A DNA stretch of 64,000 bases from DASZIT01 sp963770635 (GCA_963770635.1 CAVYQI010000007.1:310001-374000), one strand, 5' to 3'. Numbered from the stretch's first letter, positions 43,257 to 52,506 are shown. Numbers and translations are program-made. The notes: generated from the letters alone by a model not told the origin.

Positions 43257-46200
43257 CTAGCCCGTCGGGACCGCCCCCACGATGTTGTTCACGTGGATCC
43301 CGAGGCCGGGGATAGAGCCCTGGAAGGCGGCGTCACCGTAGGCGAACAGCCCGCCGTCCGACCCGATGAGCCAGTAGCCGCCCCCGTCATTGGTGGGCAC
43401 GATACCGATGACCGGGAAGGCGGGGGTGACCCCGCTCGACGGCAGCGAGCCGAAGCTGACCGCGTTCCCGAACGGGAAGACCGCCCCGTTGGCGGTCACC
43501 ACCCAGTAGCCGTTCCCCGACGGAGTGGGCGTGATGGCGGTGGCGTTGTTGACTCCCGACGGCCCCCCGAAGTTGGTGGCGTCGCCGAAGTTGTAGACCT
43601 GGCCGGTCGAGGCGAGCACCCAGTAGCCACCGTCGTCGGGGGTGGCGGCGATGCCCACGATGTTGTTCACGTGGACCCCGATGCCCGGCAGCGAGTTCCG
43701 GAACCCGGCACTGCCGATGGCGAACACCCCGCCGTCGGACCCGATCAGCCAGTAGCCCTTGCCATCCAGGGTCGGCTCGATGCCGACGATGTTGTTGACG
43801 CTGACCCCGAGGCCGGGCAAGGAGTTGACGAACCCGGCATTGCCGAAGGCGAACACCCCGCCGTCCCTCCCGACCAGGAAGTAGCCCTGGTCATTGAAGG
43901 TGGGCACCATCCCCACGATGTTGTTGACGTGGATCCCGAGACCGGGGAGGGAGCCGAAGAACCCGCTCGCCTGTCCCAAGGGGAACACGAAGACCCCCCC
44001 GTCGCTCCCGACCATGTCGTAGCCGCTGGGCTTTGCAGGCGGTGGCGGTGGCGGTGGTGATGGAGACGAAACCGTCAGGGTCGCGGTGCCCGAAGAGGCG
44101 GCGAAATTCGAGTCACCGGTGTAGGCACCGGTGACCGTATCGGTCCCCACCGGTGCGTTGGTCGCCGTGCAGCTGCCGGCACCCCCCGACAGCACCACAC
44201 TGCACAGGGTGGTGCCAACGGTGGTGAAGGCGACCGTGCCGGTGGGTGTCCCCGTGCCCGAGCTCGGGGAAACCACAGCTGAGTAGGTGACGGTGCTCCC
44301 CTGCGTGGCAGAGGCGGGGACCGACACAACGGTCTGCGTGGCGCTGGGGATGGTCACCACCCCGAAGACAGTGGCAGTCAGCTCAGCCAACGTCGGGCTC
44401 GTGGTGGAGTTCAAGGTCACCGTCACCGAGGGAGGCGGTCCAGAGCTGTAGGTCGGTCCCGGGTCACCGACTACCGGCGCCCAGGAGGTTCCGTTCCACC
44501 ATTCCAGGCTGTCACCCCCCGAAAGGTTGGTATCGGTGATCACGACGCTCGTGAAGGTGTTGCCCGAGGACAGGCTCACGTCGAAGTACTCATTCGTGCC
44601 TTTGGAGAGGGCCCCCGCCGGGTCCGAGGAGTAGGTGCCAACATTCACCGTGCCCTCACCGCCGGAGGCGTCGGCGGTCACCCCGTCGTTGGCGACGTTG
44701 CCGGTCGAGCCGCCCGGGGTGGACGAGGTGCCGGATTGGCAACTCGTGGTGCCGCTCGGGCAGCCCGAAGAGGGCGGCGGTGGAGGGGAGCCCGAGCCCG
44801 GTGACGAGGAGACCCCTGCCCCAAAGACGGTCCCCGTGAGCTGACTGATCGTCGGGGACGAGGTGCTGCTGAGATTGGCAACGACGCACGGCGGCGTGGC
44901 CGAGTAGTTCTGGGGCGCGACCTGGACCCACCCAGACCCGTTCCACCAGTTCAAGATGTCGCCGCCGTTGAGGCTGCAATCGGTTACGGTCACTGCCGTG
45001 AAGGTGCTGCTCGGGGAGAGATCGACGTCGAAGTAGTCATTCGTGGTGCCCGTGAAGCCCGTCGTCTCGGGATTGGTCGCACCATAGGCCCCGACGTTGA
45101 CCGTCCCGTCGCCAGTGGCAGCGACGGTGACGCCAGCACTGGTCGTGGTCGGGTTCGTCCCGCTGGATGATAATTCCACGCTCGAGAGGATCGGGCTGAA
45201 GTCGACATTGGCCGAAGCGACGGTACACCCGTTGCCAGGTGCGCTGGCCGGGCCTGACGAGCAGCCCCAGTAGCTAGCGGTGGCATCGGCGGTGATGCCG
45301 GTCGTGTCGGCGGTACCGCCGCTTCCCTCCGAAGCGCTGGTACCCGAGAGGTTGTCGACGCCGAAGGCGGAGGCACTGTCGAAGTTGTTGTGCTCCAGGT
45401 CCGCCGTCACGGTGCCACCCGTCGTCCCCACCACCGTGGAGTCCGCCGTCCAGTCCGTGAAGGTGTTGCCGGCGGCCGTGACCGACAGGTCGCCACTCGA
45501 CACCGCGCCATAGTTACCGGTCTGCAGGTCACCGACCTGCAACCCGGTGTCGGTCACATCGGGTGTCACCGTGGTGTTCCCGAAGTTGGGGCCGGAGAGG
45601 AGATTGCCCTCAACGTCGGCCGCGACCGACGAGGTGTTCGATCCCTGATAGGAGGCCACCACGATCCCTTCCGTGCCATCGGCGTTGTTGGCCGTCCCGA
45701 CGGGACCTGATGTATAGGTGGAGTCGAAGTTGACCGTGTTGTTCACGACGCTATCGCCGGTCATGACGCTGTCGGGGTTCAGCGACCCGGTGCTCTCCAC
45801 CTCGATGGCCTCCTGTACGTCGGTGAGAGCGTCGCCGGTGACGGCCACGTTCGAAGAGTCAAAAACCGAGACCCCACTGGTGTCGTTCTCCTGGGGCCCC
45901 GCCGGGTAATCGAGGTCCTCGATCGTGTTCCCGCTGACGGTCCCAGACGCCCCCTCCCACATGCCTATCCCGTTCTGGGCTGAGGAGAAGGGGCCCGTCG
46001 TGCCGGGCCCGGTCGGGCCCACTCCCTGCACGGTGTTGCCGCTGATGGTGCAGTCTGCGTTGCAGACGATCCCGTTCTTGTAGAACTCCTGGACATTCGA
46101 GTTCTCGATGGTGACAGTCGAGCCGGAGTTGACGAACATGGCCGAACTCTGGGAGTCGGCGTGCTCTGACGGGCTCGGGTTGCCCGTGTAGGAGAGGCCG

Positions 46201-46916
46201 TCCGCTGTGCCCGACGACCCGCTGTCGTAGAAGAGCCCGAGGAGAAGGTCATCTCCGCTTTGCCCGGGGGCTTGGGAGTTGTCGGCGTTGAGCGCGAGGT
46301 CGCCCAGGTCGACTCCGGTCGTGTGCACGTACACGATCGGAGCAGCTGTCTGCCCACCGAAGTTGAAGGCCTCCGTGGTCACTGACGTCGTGAATGTGGT
46401 GTTCGTGTCCATGTTCGGCTCGATCACCGGCGTGCCGGTGGTGGTCCCATCGGTGCCCTGGATAGTGATGTCCGATGTCGTCACCTGAACCTGCTCCGTA
46501 TAGGGCGAGCCATCGTCACAGACCATGACCGTGTCCCCCGAGGCTGCGGCAGCCAGTGCCGAGGAGATCGTCAGGTAACCGGGATCCGTGCAAGACGTGT
46601 CGCCCCCGACGCTCGCTCCGTTGCTCACCCACAAGGTGCTGGCTGTCGCAGAAGCCGGCTCGGACATGACCAAACCGAGGCTCGCGGATCCGAGAAGAAG
46701 CGAAGCGACCGAGAGGGCCACACCTAGGCCCACGTGCCCTAGTGCGTCGAGTCGGAGACCCGACGCCAGGATGCGCCCCCGCTGATGCAGGCGTCGGTCC
46801 TCGTCCTCCACACCTGCTCTTCTCACGAGCTTCACGTACCGATGTAGCCGGCTACCACGGGAACCGACACTCGTTCGTGCTGCGTTCGCGCTATTCACTT
46901 TCGCACCCCCGGTCAT
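43257..46916 (-). CDS. Large secreted surface protein: beta-helix, duplicated module, Ig-like domain, GYWLV repeats
   Basis: About 1,219 residues from the ATG at 46916 (preceded by GGGGGTGCGG; a GTG at 46949 is possible). A long basic N-region precedes the signal segment LGVALSVASLLLGSASLGLV, cleaved near PASATAS. A right-handed parallel beta-helix region follows (ITIQGTDGTTTGTPVIEPN; NTVQG, NTIEDL and NVAVTGDALTDV turns). Two copies of a ~95-residue module come next (GTVNVGxY...NxYFDVxLS...GGDxLxWWNG; about 44820-45115 and 44360-44665). An Ig-like domain (ATQGSTVTYSAVVSPSSGTG), a proline linker and six GYW(L/V)(V/I)GSDGGVFxFG repeats end the protein. No sortase motif or C-terminal anchor is seen. 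Probably an adhesin or extracellular matrix protein. Confidence 0.82.
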   Translation of the reverse strand: MTGGAKVNSANAARTSVGSRGSRLHRYVKLVRRAGVEDEDRRLHQRGRILASGLRLDALGHVGLGVALSVASLLLGSASLGLVMSEPASATASTLWVSNGASVGGDTSCTDPGYLTISSALAAAASGDTVMVCDDGSPYTEQVQVTTSDITIQGTDGTTTGTPVIEPNMDTNTTFTTSVTTEAFNFGGQTAAPIVYVHTTGVDLGDLALNADNSQAPGQSGDDLLLGLFYDSGSSGTADGLSYTGNPSPSEHADSQSSAMFVNSGSTVTIENSNVQEFYKNGIVCNADCTISGNTVQGVGPTGPGTTGPFSSAQNGIGMWEGASGTVSGNTIEDLDYPAGPQENDTSGVSVFDSSNVAVTGDALTDVQEAIEVESTGSLNPDSVMTGDSVVNNTVNFDSTYTSGPVGTANNADGTEGIVVASYQGSNTSSVAADVEGNLLSGPNFGNTTVTPDVTDTGLQVGDLQTGNYGAVSSGDLSVTAAGNTFTDWTADSTVVGTTGGTVTADLEHNNFDSASAFGVDNLSGTSASEGSGGTADTTGITADATASYWGCSSGPASAPGNGCTVASANVDFSPILSSVELSSSGTNPTTTSAGVTVAATGDGTVNVGAYGATNPETTGFTGTTNDYFDVDLSPSSTFTAVTVTDCSLNGGDILNWWNGSGWVQVAPQNYSATPPCVVANLSSTSSPTISQLTGTVFGAGVSSSPGSGSPPPPPSSGCPSGTTSCQSGTSSTPGGSTGNVANDGVTADASGGEGTVNVGTYSSDPAGALSKGTNEYFDVSLSSGNTFTSVVITDTNLSGGDSLEWWNGTSWAPVVGDPGPTYSSGPPPSVTVTLNSTTSPTLAELTATVFGVVTIPSATQTVVSVPASATQGSTVTYSAVVSPSSGTGTPTGTVAFTTVGTTLCSVVLSGGAGSCTATNAPVGTDTVTGAYTGDSNFAASSGTATLTVSSPSPPPPPPPAKPSGYDMVGSDGGVFVFPLGQASGFFGSLPGLGIHVNNIVGMVPTFNDQGYFLVGRDGGVFAFGNAGFVNSLPGLGVSVNNIVGIEPTLDGKGYWLIGSDGGVFAIGSAGFRNSLPGIGVHVNNIVGIAATPDDGGYWVLASTGQVYNFGDATNFGGPSGVNNATAITPTPSGNGYWVVTANGAVFPFGNAVSFGSLPSSGVTPAFPVIGIVPTNDGGGYWLIGSDGGLFAYGDAAFQGSIPGLGIHVNNIVGAVPTG

Positions 46917-47441
46917 TTCCGCACCCCCAAACCGCTGATCGGGCATCACGCTGTTCTACGCATAGCAACCTCCAGCTTTGACACGGTATACCTCAACCCC
47001 CGGTCTACCCACGTCCAGGACTCGGCCGGTCACTCCTCGACCAAGCCATCGCCTGGGCTCAGTGGCGTTCGTGCCGGACTCGTCTTGGACACCTAGCAAG
47101 CCATGACCGCCGCCCAGCGCCTCCAGAATGGCGTCGACTTGCACCGGACGGCGCCCGGACCGAACAACGCACACCCGACGCGGGCGGCGAAGTCCTCTAC
47201 GCCCTCCCCATGGCCGAACCAGCCTTGATGGCGAGCTTTTCATCTCGAGCCGGTAGCGGCTGGATCGAAGCACGGCCAGACGCCCCGAACTACGGCTCGG
47301 CGGAAGCTCGTAGTCCGGCGAGCTGAACGGGCGTCCCAAAACGTTCGGGTGCCTCGTGGACTCGGGGTAGACCAGTACATCGGCCTGGGGCGAGACACAG
47401 GCCGATCTTCGTCGATTGCTCGGCCTCGACCTGAACCCCGG
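46917..47441 (-). other. Intergenic region between bioD and the surface-protein gene
   Basis: About 520 bases with no supportable gene. Open frames on the minus strand (for example to 47339) have uneven codon use and no family match. The part next to 46916 must hold the surface gene's promoter; TATACC near 46990 on the minus strand is a weak candidate. The bioD 3' side shows no clear hairpin. Confidence 0.35.
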
Positions 47442-48188
47442 CTACCGGTGGATGAGGACGAAGTCTCCGAGACTTGCCTCCTGGCCCGGAATCGTGAAGA
47501 TCTCGACGTCGGCGTCGGCGGCCAGCCATGCGAGGTTGCGTTGGTGGATCTCGTCCAACGCTTCAAACCGGTCGAGGACCACCACCACCGGAACCGGTCT
47601 GGGACTCGAGCCGGGGGCCGGAGCCGCGTCCAATTCACCCACCGCCGGGAGCAGGGCATCCAGCGAGAGGCGCACGGCGTTGATCGTCCCCAACCCGGCG
47701 TCGGCGACGAGGATGACCAGGTCCGGGCGGACGGCGTGGACGAAGTCGAGGGTGTCCCCGTCGCAGGCCTGGGGAGATCTCACTCCCCCGGCCGTCTCCA
47801 CCAGCCCGACATCGACCTGACGGTCGGGCCAGGCCAGTTCCTCGACCAGGTCGGCGATGGTGAAGGGCGGGAGGCCCAGCGCCTCGGCCGCCATCGGTGG
47901 CGCCATGGCCCGCGGATAGGAACGGTGGGGAAGGCAGACGTCCCCGGGCGACTCGCCGGACGCCGCCGCCAATATCTGGGCGTCGGTCGGACCGCCGAGC
48001 GAAGCTCCCCGGTGGTCGACGTCGAACGACTGCGCCGGCTTCCGGGCGGCGACCTGCAGGCTCCGGGACCGCACCTCGTGCAGGAGTTGGGTGCACACCC
48101 AGGTCTTCCCGACCTCGGTCCCCGTCCCACACACCAGGACGACCCGGTCAGGACGCAACGACGCCTCCGAGCCCGACCCGGTTCGCAC
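47442..48188 (-). CDS. bioD: Dethiobiotin synthetase
   Basis: 248 residues from a GTG at 48188, 41 bases inside the bioF 3' end; a TTG at 48158 is a shorter alternative. The protein core starts RVVLVCGTGTEVGKTWVCTQ, the P-loop that binds ATP. ARKPAQSFDVDHRG carries the carboxylation-site lysine, GLVETAGGVRSPQACDGDTL the switch region and VVVVLDRFEALDEIHQRN the base-recognition end. It closes the ureido ring of DAPA using CO2 and ATP. Last gene of bioA-bioF-bioD; frames open further upstream lie within bioF and are not protein-like. Confidence 0.92.
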   Translation of the reverse strand: MRTGSGSEASLRPDRVVLVCGTGTEVGKTWVCTQLLHEVRSRSLQVAARKPAQSFDVDHRGASLGGPTDAQILAAASGESPGDVCLPHRSYPRAMAPPMAAEALGLPPFTIADLVEELAWPDRQVDVGLVETAGGVRSPQACDGDTLDFVHAVRPDLVILVADAGLGTINAVRLSLDALLPAVGELDAAPAPGSSPRPVPVVVVLDRFEALDEIHQRNLAWLAADADVEIFTIPGQEASLGDFVLIHR

Positions 48189-49404
48189 CGGACCCGCCCT
48201 GCTCGCCTTGCCCGTCTCTAGCGTCGAGGGACGCCAGCTCGGTGACCAGGCGGTCGACCTGCTCATCGGTGTGGATCGACGACAACGTGACCCGCAACCG
48301 GGACGTCCCGGCCGGGACGGTCGGGGGCCGGATGGCCGGGACCCACAGCCCGCGGGCCAGCAGGTGATCCGAGGCCGCCACCGCCCGGGCCTCGTCGCCG
48401 ATGATGACCGGGACGATCGGCGACAGCTGCAGGTGCCCACCTGCGGCTCCGACCGAGTCCGACACCCGGGTCACCAGCTCGGTGAGCCGGCGGCGAAGGG
48501 CCGCGCCTTCAGGTGACCGGACGATGCCAACCGCCGCCAACGCCGCGGCGGCATTGGCCGGAGACGGCGCGGTGGTGAAGATGTAGGGCCGGGCCCGGTT
48601 GACCAGCAGCTCCACGAAACGGCGGGGTCCGGCCACGAAGCCGCCCAACGAGCCGAGCATCTTGGACAAGGTGCCCACCCGCAGGACGTCCACGTCGGGG
48701 TCGCCGACGACATTCCCGGCGACCGCCGGCAGTTCGGGGCCGAGGACCGCATGGGCCTCGTCGAGGACCAGCAGGGCGCCGAAGCGCCGGGCGACGTCGA
48801 CCAGACCGACCAGATTCGCGGCATCACCGTCCATGGAGAAGATGGTGTCGGACACGATGATCGGCCGCCCGTTGGACGCCGCCACCAGCTTCTCAAGGTG
48901 GTCGAGGTCGTTGTGACGGTAGACGGCCACCTCGGCGCTCGCTGCCCGGCACCCGTCGATGATGGAGGCGTGATTCAACTCGTCGGAGAGCACCGACGCC
49001 CCGTTGGAGGCGAACACCGACAGCACCGACAGATTGGCGGCGAAGCCGGTCGGGAACACGACGGCCCGCTCGCAGCCCTTCCAGTCGGCCAGGGTGTCTT
49101 CGAGCTCGGCATGGACGGGACGGGACCCGGTCACCAATCTCGACGCCCCCGACCCCGCCCCCCAACGATCGAGCGCCCGGTGGGCGGCGGCGATCACCGC
49201 CGGATGGCACGACAGGCCGAGGTAGTCGTTGGAGGCGAACGAGACAGTCTTCGCGTCGGGGTCATGCTCCCCGGCGACGAGGTTGACCATCCGGCCCACC
49301 GGTCCCCGGGCGTCGAAGGTCCGGGGCCGGCGCCACTGATGGGCGGCCTCCACCGTCCGGCACGACGCCTCCACCCAGTCGGACCAGGCCGACGATCCGC
49401 TCAC
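48148..49404 (-). CDS. bioF: 8-amino-7-oxononanoate synthase
   Basis: 418 residues; the GTG at 49404 overlaps the bioA stop (GTGA), which fixes the start although the frame is open further. PLP enzyme condensing pimeloyl thioester with alanine. Motifs: VSFASNDYLGLSCHPAVIAA, the GSGASRLVTGSRPVHAELE block, VVFPTGFAANLSVLS, LDEAHAVLG and the PLP-lysine segment RVGTLSKMLGSLGGFVAGPR. Length is slightly above the 385-390 typical, owing to N- and C-terminal extensions. Confidence 0.94.
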   Translation of the reverse strand: MSGSSAWSDWVEASCRTVEAAHQWRRPRTFDARGPVGRMVNLVAGEHDPDAKTVSFASNDYLGLSCHPAVIAAAHRALDRWGAGSGASRLVTGSRPVHAELEDTLADWKGCERAVVFPTGFAANLSVLSVFASNGASVLSDELNHASIIDGCRAASAEVAVYRHNDLDHLEKLVAASNGRPIIVSDTIFSMDGDAANLVGLVDVARRFGALLVLDEAHAVLGPELPAVAGNVVGDPDVDVLRVGTLSKMLGSLGGFVAGPRRFVELLVNRARPYIFTTAPSPANAAAALAAVGIVRSPEGAALRRRLTELVTRVSDSVGAAGGHLQLSPIVPVIIGDEARAVAASDHLLARGLWVPAIRPPTVPAGTSRLRVTLSSIHTDEQVDRLVTELASLDARDGQGEQGGSGANRVGLGGVVAS

Positions 49405-50741
49405 CGCCGGTCTTCCTCCCCGACCGAGACGATCGACGCCACCAACACCTCGATCACCTTGTCGATCTCGTCGATGGTGGTGGTCAGGGGTGGCATCAGC
49501 ACCACCACATCCCCGAGGGGCCGCAGCAGAATGCCCCGATGGGTCGACGCCGCACACACCCGCCGGCCCCATCGCTCGGCCCCCGGGGGCGGATCGAGGT
49601 CCACCCCCACCATCAGTCCGCGTTGACGAACGTCTCCGACGCCGGGGAGACCGACGACCTCGTCGCCCAGCTTGACGGCCAGGTGTTCCGCCACCGCCAC
49701 CACATTGGCCAGCACGTTCCACTCGTCGATGAGCTGGAGATGACGATGGGCCACCGCGCAGGCCAGAGCATTCCCGCCGTAGGAGTGGCCGTGGTAGAAG
49801 GTCCTCTCGCCGAGATCGGCGCCGTCGAAGGCGGCGAACACCTCGCCGGAGGCCACCGTGGCCGACAGCGGCAGATAGCCGCCGGTGATCCCCTTACCCA
49901 GACACAACAGGTCGGGACGGAAGTCGGGCCCCGCCCACTCGGAGGCGAACAGCTTGCCGGTCCGGCCGAACCCGGTCGCCACCTCGTCACAGATCAGCAG
50001 CACCCCGTGCTTTCGACAGGCGGCGCCCAACCTGGACAGGTCGGCAGGCTCGGCCACCAGCATGCCGGCGGCTCCCTGGACCAGGGGCTCGATGATGACC
50101 GCCGCCAACTCGTCGGCGTGGGCACCGACGCACGCCACCGCCTTGTCCACCCAGTCGGGTGAGGCGTACCCCGGAGTCCGGATGACCGGGAACCGCAGCG
50201 GGTCGAACAGGGCGGTCCCGAAGCCACCGTCCCCCAACGACAGCGCCCCGACGGTGTCCCCGTGATAGGCGTCGCCGAGGGCCAGAAACCGGGTGTGGCC
50301 GGGTTCACCCCGGTTGACCCAATACTGGAAGGCGATCTTGGCCGCCTGCTCGACGGCCACCGCGCCATCGGAGGCGAACAGCAGGTGGGCGCGGTCGACC
50401 GGCACCACCGCGGCCAGCGCCTCGGCGAACTCCACCACCGTCCGGTTGCCGTTCCCCAACAGGGTGGTATGGGCCACCCGGTCGAGCTGGTCGACCAGGG
50501 CGGCATCCAGCTCAGGGACGTGGTGCCCGAGGGTCATGACCCACAGCGAGGAGATGGCATCGAAGTAACGCCGTCCGTCCACATCGATCACCTCCCGCCC
50601 CTCCGCCCGCTCCACGGTGATCGGCGAATTGCCCTGGTAGGCAGCCATTTGGGTGAAGCCGTGCCAGACCACGCCGACGTCCCGGGCCGTCCACCGGTCG
50701 GCGTCGGAGGTCGGTGGTCGGGAGATCGGCGCCGGAGTCAT
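49401..50741 (-). CDS. bioA: Adenosylmethionine-8-amino-7-oxononanoate aminotransferase
   Basis: 446 residues from the ATG at 50741. Class III PLP aminotransferase using SAM as amino donor to make DAPA. VWHGFTQMAAYQGNSPITVE carries the conserved W and Y of the SAM/KAPA site. RYFDAISSLWVMTLGHHVPE, LGDAYHGDTVGALSLG, LLICDEVATGFGRTGKLFA and the PLP-lysine LCLGKGITGGYLPLSA complete the signature. First gene of the bioAFD operon, divergent from the riboflavin synthase gene with 83 bases between starts. No BirA-type operator was recognised in that gap. Confidence 0.94.
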   Translation of the reverse strand: MTPAPISRPPTSDADRWTARDVGVVWHGFTQMAAYQGNSPITVERAEGREVIDVDGRRYFDAISSLWVMTLGHHVPELDAALVDQLDRVAHTTLLGNGNRTVVEFAEALAAVVPVDRAHLLFASDGAVAVEQAAKIAFQYWVNRGEPGHTRFLALGDAYHGDTVGALSLGDGGFGTALFDPLRFPVIRTPGYASPDWVDKAVACVGAHADELAAVIIEPLVQGAAGMLVAEPADLSRLGAACRKHGVLLICDEVATGFGRTGKLFASEWAGPDFRPDLLCLGKGITGGYLPLSATVASGEVFAAFDGADLGERTFYHGHSYGGNALACAVAHRHLQLIDEWNVLANVVAVAEHLAVKLGDEVVGLPGVGDVRQRGLMVGVDLDPPPGAERWGRRVCAASTHRGILLRPLGDVVVLMPPLTTTIDEIDKVIEVLVASIVSVGEEDRR

Positions 50742-50811
50742 CGGCGAGAGTCTTATGCAGCCCGGCGGGCAGGTCGAACCGGTGCGAGGGAGAGCCGCCA
50801 AACCCGCCCGG

Positions 50812-50817
50812 TACAAT
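50812..50817 (+). promoter_or_regulatory. -10 box TACAAT, leaderless promoter of ribC
   Basis: TACAAT, the best consensus match among the window's start-proximal boxes, ends seven bases before the ATG at 50825. Confidence 0.5.
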
Positions 50818-50824
50818 GCCGGAC

Positions 50825-51319
50825 ATGGATCGCATCGGCCTGGTCGACACCATGTTCGCCCGCTACGACATGGGTGCCGAGGCGGCCAGCGAGTTGGCCT
50901 CCTGCCCCGGCTACGGTGAGACCTTCGAGATCGTGCGGCGGACGGTGCCCGGGTTCAAGGACCTCGGGGTCGAGTGCAAGCGGCTGATCGAGAACGAGAA
51001 GTGCCGGATCGTGGTGGCCATGGGCATGCCCGGGAAGGCGGCCATCGACCAGGTCTGCGCCCACGAGGCCGCCCAGGGGATCATGATGGCCCAGCTGCTG
51101 ACCTCGACCCACATCCTCGAAGTCTTCGTGCACGAGAACGAGGAGGAGGATCCGGCCAAGCTGGCCCAGGTGTGCGTCAACCGGGCCCGGAGCCACGCCC
51201 GGAACGCCTACTGGATGCTCTACGAGCCCGAGCAACTGGCCCGGCGGGCGGGCCAGGGGGTGCGGCAGGGCTACGAGGACGCCGGTCCGATCGCCGTCGA
51301 TCGAGCCGGGTCCCGCTAG
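50825..51319 (+). CDS. ribC: Archaeal-type riboflavin synthase (RibC)
   Basis: 164 residues. IGLVDTMFARYDMGAEAASE, KCRIVVAMGMPGKAAIDQVC, AHEAAQGIMMAQLLTSTHIL, EVFVHENEEEDPAKLAQVC and the ending RRAGQGVRQGYEDAGPIAVD match the archaeal riboflavin synthase. That enzyme is related to lumazine synthase and is unlike the duplicated-barrel bacterial RibE. It would make riboflavin from two 6,7-dimethyl-8-ribityllumazine molecules. Its use in a bacterium implies old transfer or lineage-specific replacement. It stands alone, divergent from bioA, and ends nine bases before the convergent fadE stop. Confidence 0.87.
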   Translation: MDRIGLVDTMFARYDMGAEAASELASCPGYGETFEIVRRTVPGFKDLGVECKRLIENEKCRIVVAMGMPGKAAIDQVCAHEAAQGIMMAQLLTSTHILEVFVHENEEEDPAKLAQVCVNRARSHARNAYWMLYEPEQLARRAGQGVRQGYEDAGPIAVDRAGSR

Positions 51320-51328
51320 GCAGTCGCC

Positions 51329-52438
51329 CTAGGCGGCGGGATCGTGCGGGAGACCGAGGGTTCGCTCGCCGATGATGTTCCGCTGCACCTCGGAGGTGCC
51401 GCCACCGATGGTGAGGGCGGGCGCGAACATGAACCCGAAGCTGTAAATCGCCTCGGCCCCCACCCCCACCAGCATCCCCGATGAACCGACGAGGTCCCGG
51501 GCCAGGTCCATCACGTGCTGACCGTGCTCATCGGCCAGCGCTTTGCGCACCGAGGCCTCGGGTCCCGGGTCGGCCCCCGACACCGCCGCCGAGACCATGC
51601 GCAGGCGGAGCAGGCGGAGGATCTCGCCTTCGGACCAGACCTGCGCCAGGCGCTGCCGGAACAGCGGGTCCGAAGTGCCGCCCGACTGCTTCACGTGCTC
51701 GACCAGGTCTTCGGCGGTCGGTCCCATTCCCCACAGCGCGCCGGCGCCCGACAGCGACACCCGCTCGTTCCCGAGGGTGACCTTGGCCAGGCGCCAGCCG
51801 TCCCCTTCGCGGCCGACCAGGTTGGCCGCCGGGATCCTGACATCATCGAAGAACACCTCGTTGAAGGTGTGGGTCCCGGTCATGTCCACCAGCGGCCGGA
51901 CGGTGATGCCGGGGGCGTCCATCGGGCAGATGAAGTACGAGATCCCCTGATGCATCGGCGCTTCCGGGTCGGTGCGGGCCAGCAGGATCCCGAACTTGGC
52001 CACGTGGGCATAGGAGGTCCACACCTTCTGGCCGTTCACCACCCACTGGTCGCCGTCCCGCTCGGCCCGGGTGCTGAGGGAGGCCAGATCCGAGCCGGCC
52101 CCCGGCTCGCTGAACAGCTGGCACCAGATCTCCTCGGCCGACAGTATCGGGCCGAGGTAGCGGTCCTTCTGCTCCTCGGAACCGGCCCGGATGAGGGTCG
52201 GGCCAGCCCAGCCGATACCGATGGTGTTGGTCGGACGCTTGAGGCCGGCCCGCTTCAACTCGTCGTCCACGATCAGCTGGGTCTCCGGGTCGGCACCCAT
52301 CCCCCAGGGCTGGGGCCAGTGCGGGGCAACATATCCGGCCTCGGCCAGCTCCCGGGCCGAGGGCTTCGGGTGCTCGGCCAACCACGACCGCACCGACACC
52401 CGGCGGGGGTCGCCATCAGGGGGAAGGGCAAAGTCCAC
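51329..52438 (-). CDS. Acyl-CoA dehydrogenase
   Basis: About 369 residues from a GTG at 52438 chosen because a TACGCT box precedes it by seven bases; longer open frames upstream are not protein-like. CQLFSEPGAGSDLASLSTRA is the FAD-contact SEPGAGSD motif. WVVNGQKVWTSYAHVAKFGI, MTGTHTFNEVFFDDVRIPAA and the C-terminal IGGGTSEVQRNIIGERTLGL with the FAD-binding helix complete a normal single-chain dehydrogenase. The form (SEPGAGSD, ending GLPHDP) is common among actinobacterial FadE proteins used for fatty-acid or steroid side-chain oxidation. Divergent from the ligase gene, which suggests joint use. Confidence 0.88.
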   Translation of the reverse strand: MDFALPPDGDPRRVSVRSWLAEHPKPSARELAEAGYVAPHWPQPWGMGADPETQLIVDDELKRAGLKRPTNTIGIGWAGPTLIRAGSEEQKDRYLGPILSAEEIWCQLFSEPGAGSDLASLSTRAERDGDQWVVNGQKVWTSYAHVAKFGILLARTDPEAPMHQGISYFICPMDAPGITVRPLVDMTGTHTFNEVFFDDVRIPAANLVGREGDGWRLAKVTLGNERVSLSGAGALWGMGPTAEDLVEHVKQSGGTSDPLFRQRLAQVWSEGEILRLLRLRMVSAAVSGADPGPEASVRKALADEHGQHVMDLARDLVGSSGMLVGVGAEAIYSFGFMFAPALTIGGGTSEVQRNIIGERTLGLPHDPAA

Positions 52439-52445
52439 GGCCGCC

Positions 52446-52451
52446 AGCGTA
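52446..52451 (-). promoter_or_regulatory. -10 box TACGCT, leaderless promoter of the fadE-like gene
   Basis: Minus-strand TACGCT, seven bases GGCGGCC, then the GTG at 52438. Confidence 0.4.
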
Positions 52452-52506
52452 GGCTGCTCCGGTTCGGCCGAGACAATCGGCCACGGGTGACAAGGGGTGG
52501 CAGCGC

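Noticed and set aside
43257..44030. CRISPR or tandem DNA repeat array
   Set aside because: The periodicity of about 129 bp is the coding repeat of the GYWLV units with variable DNA sequence, not direct repeats with spacers.
46956..47339. Possible 127-residue minus-strand gene
   Set aside because: Arginine-rich composition typical of a spurious frame; no recognisable motif.
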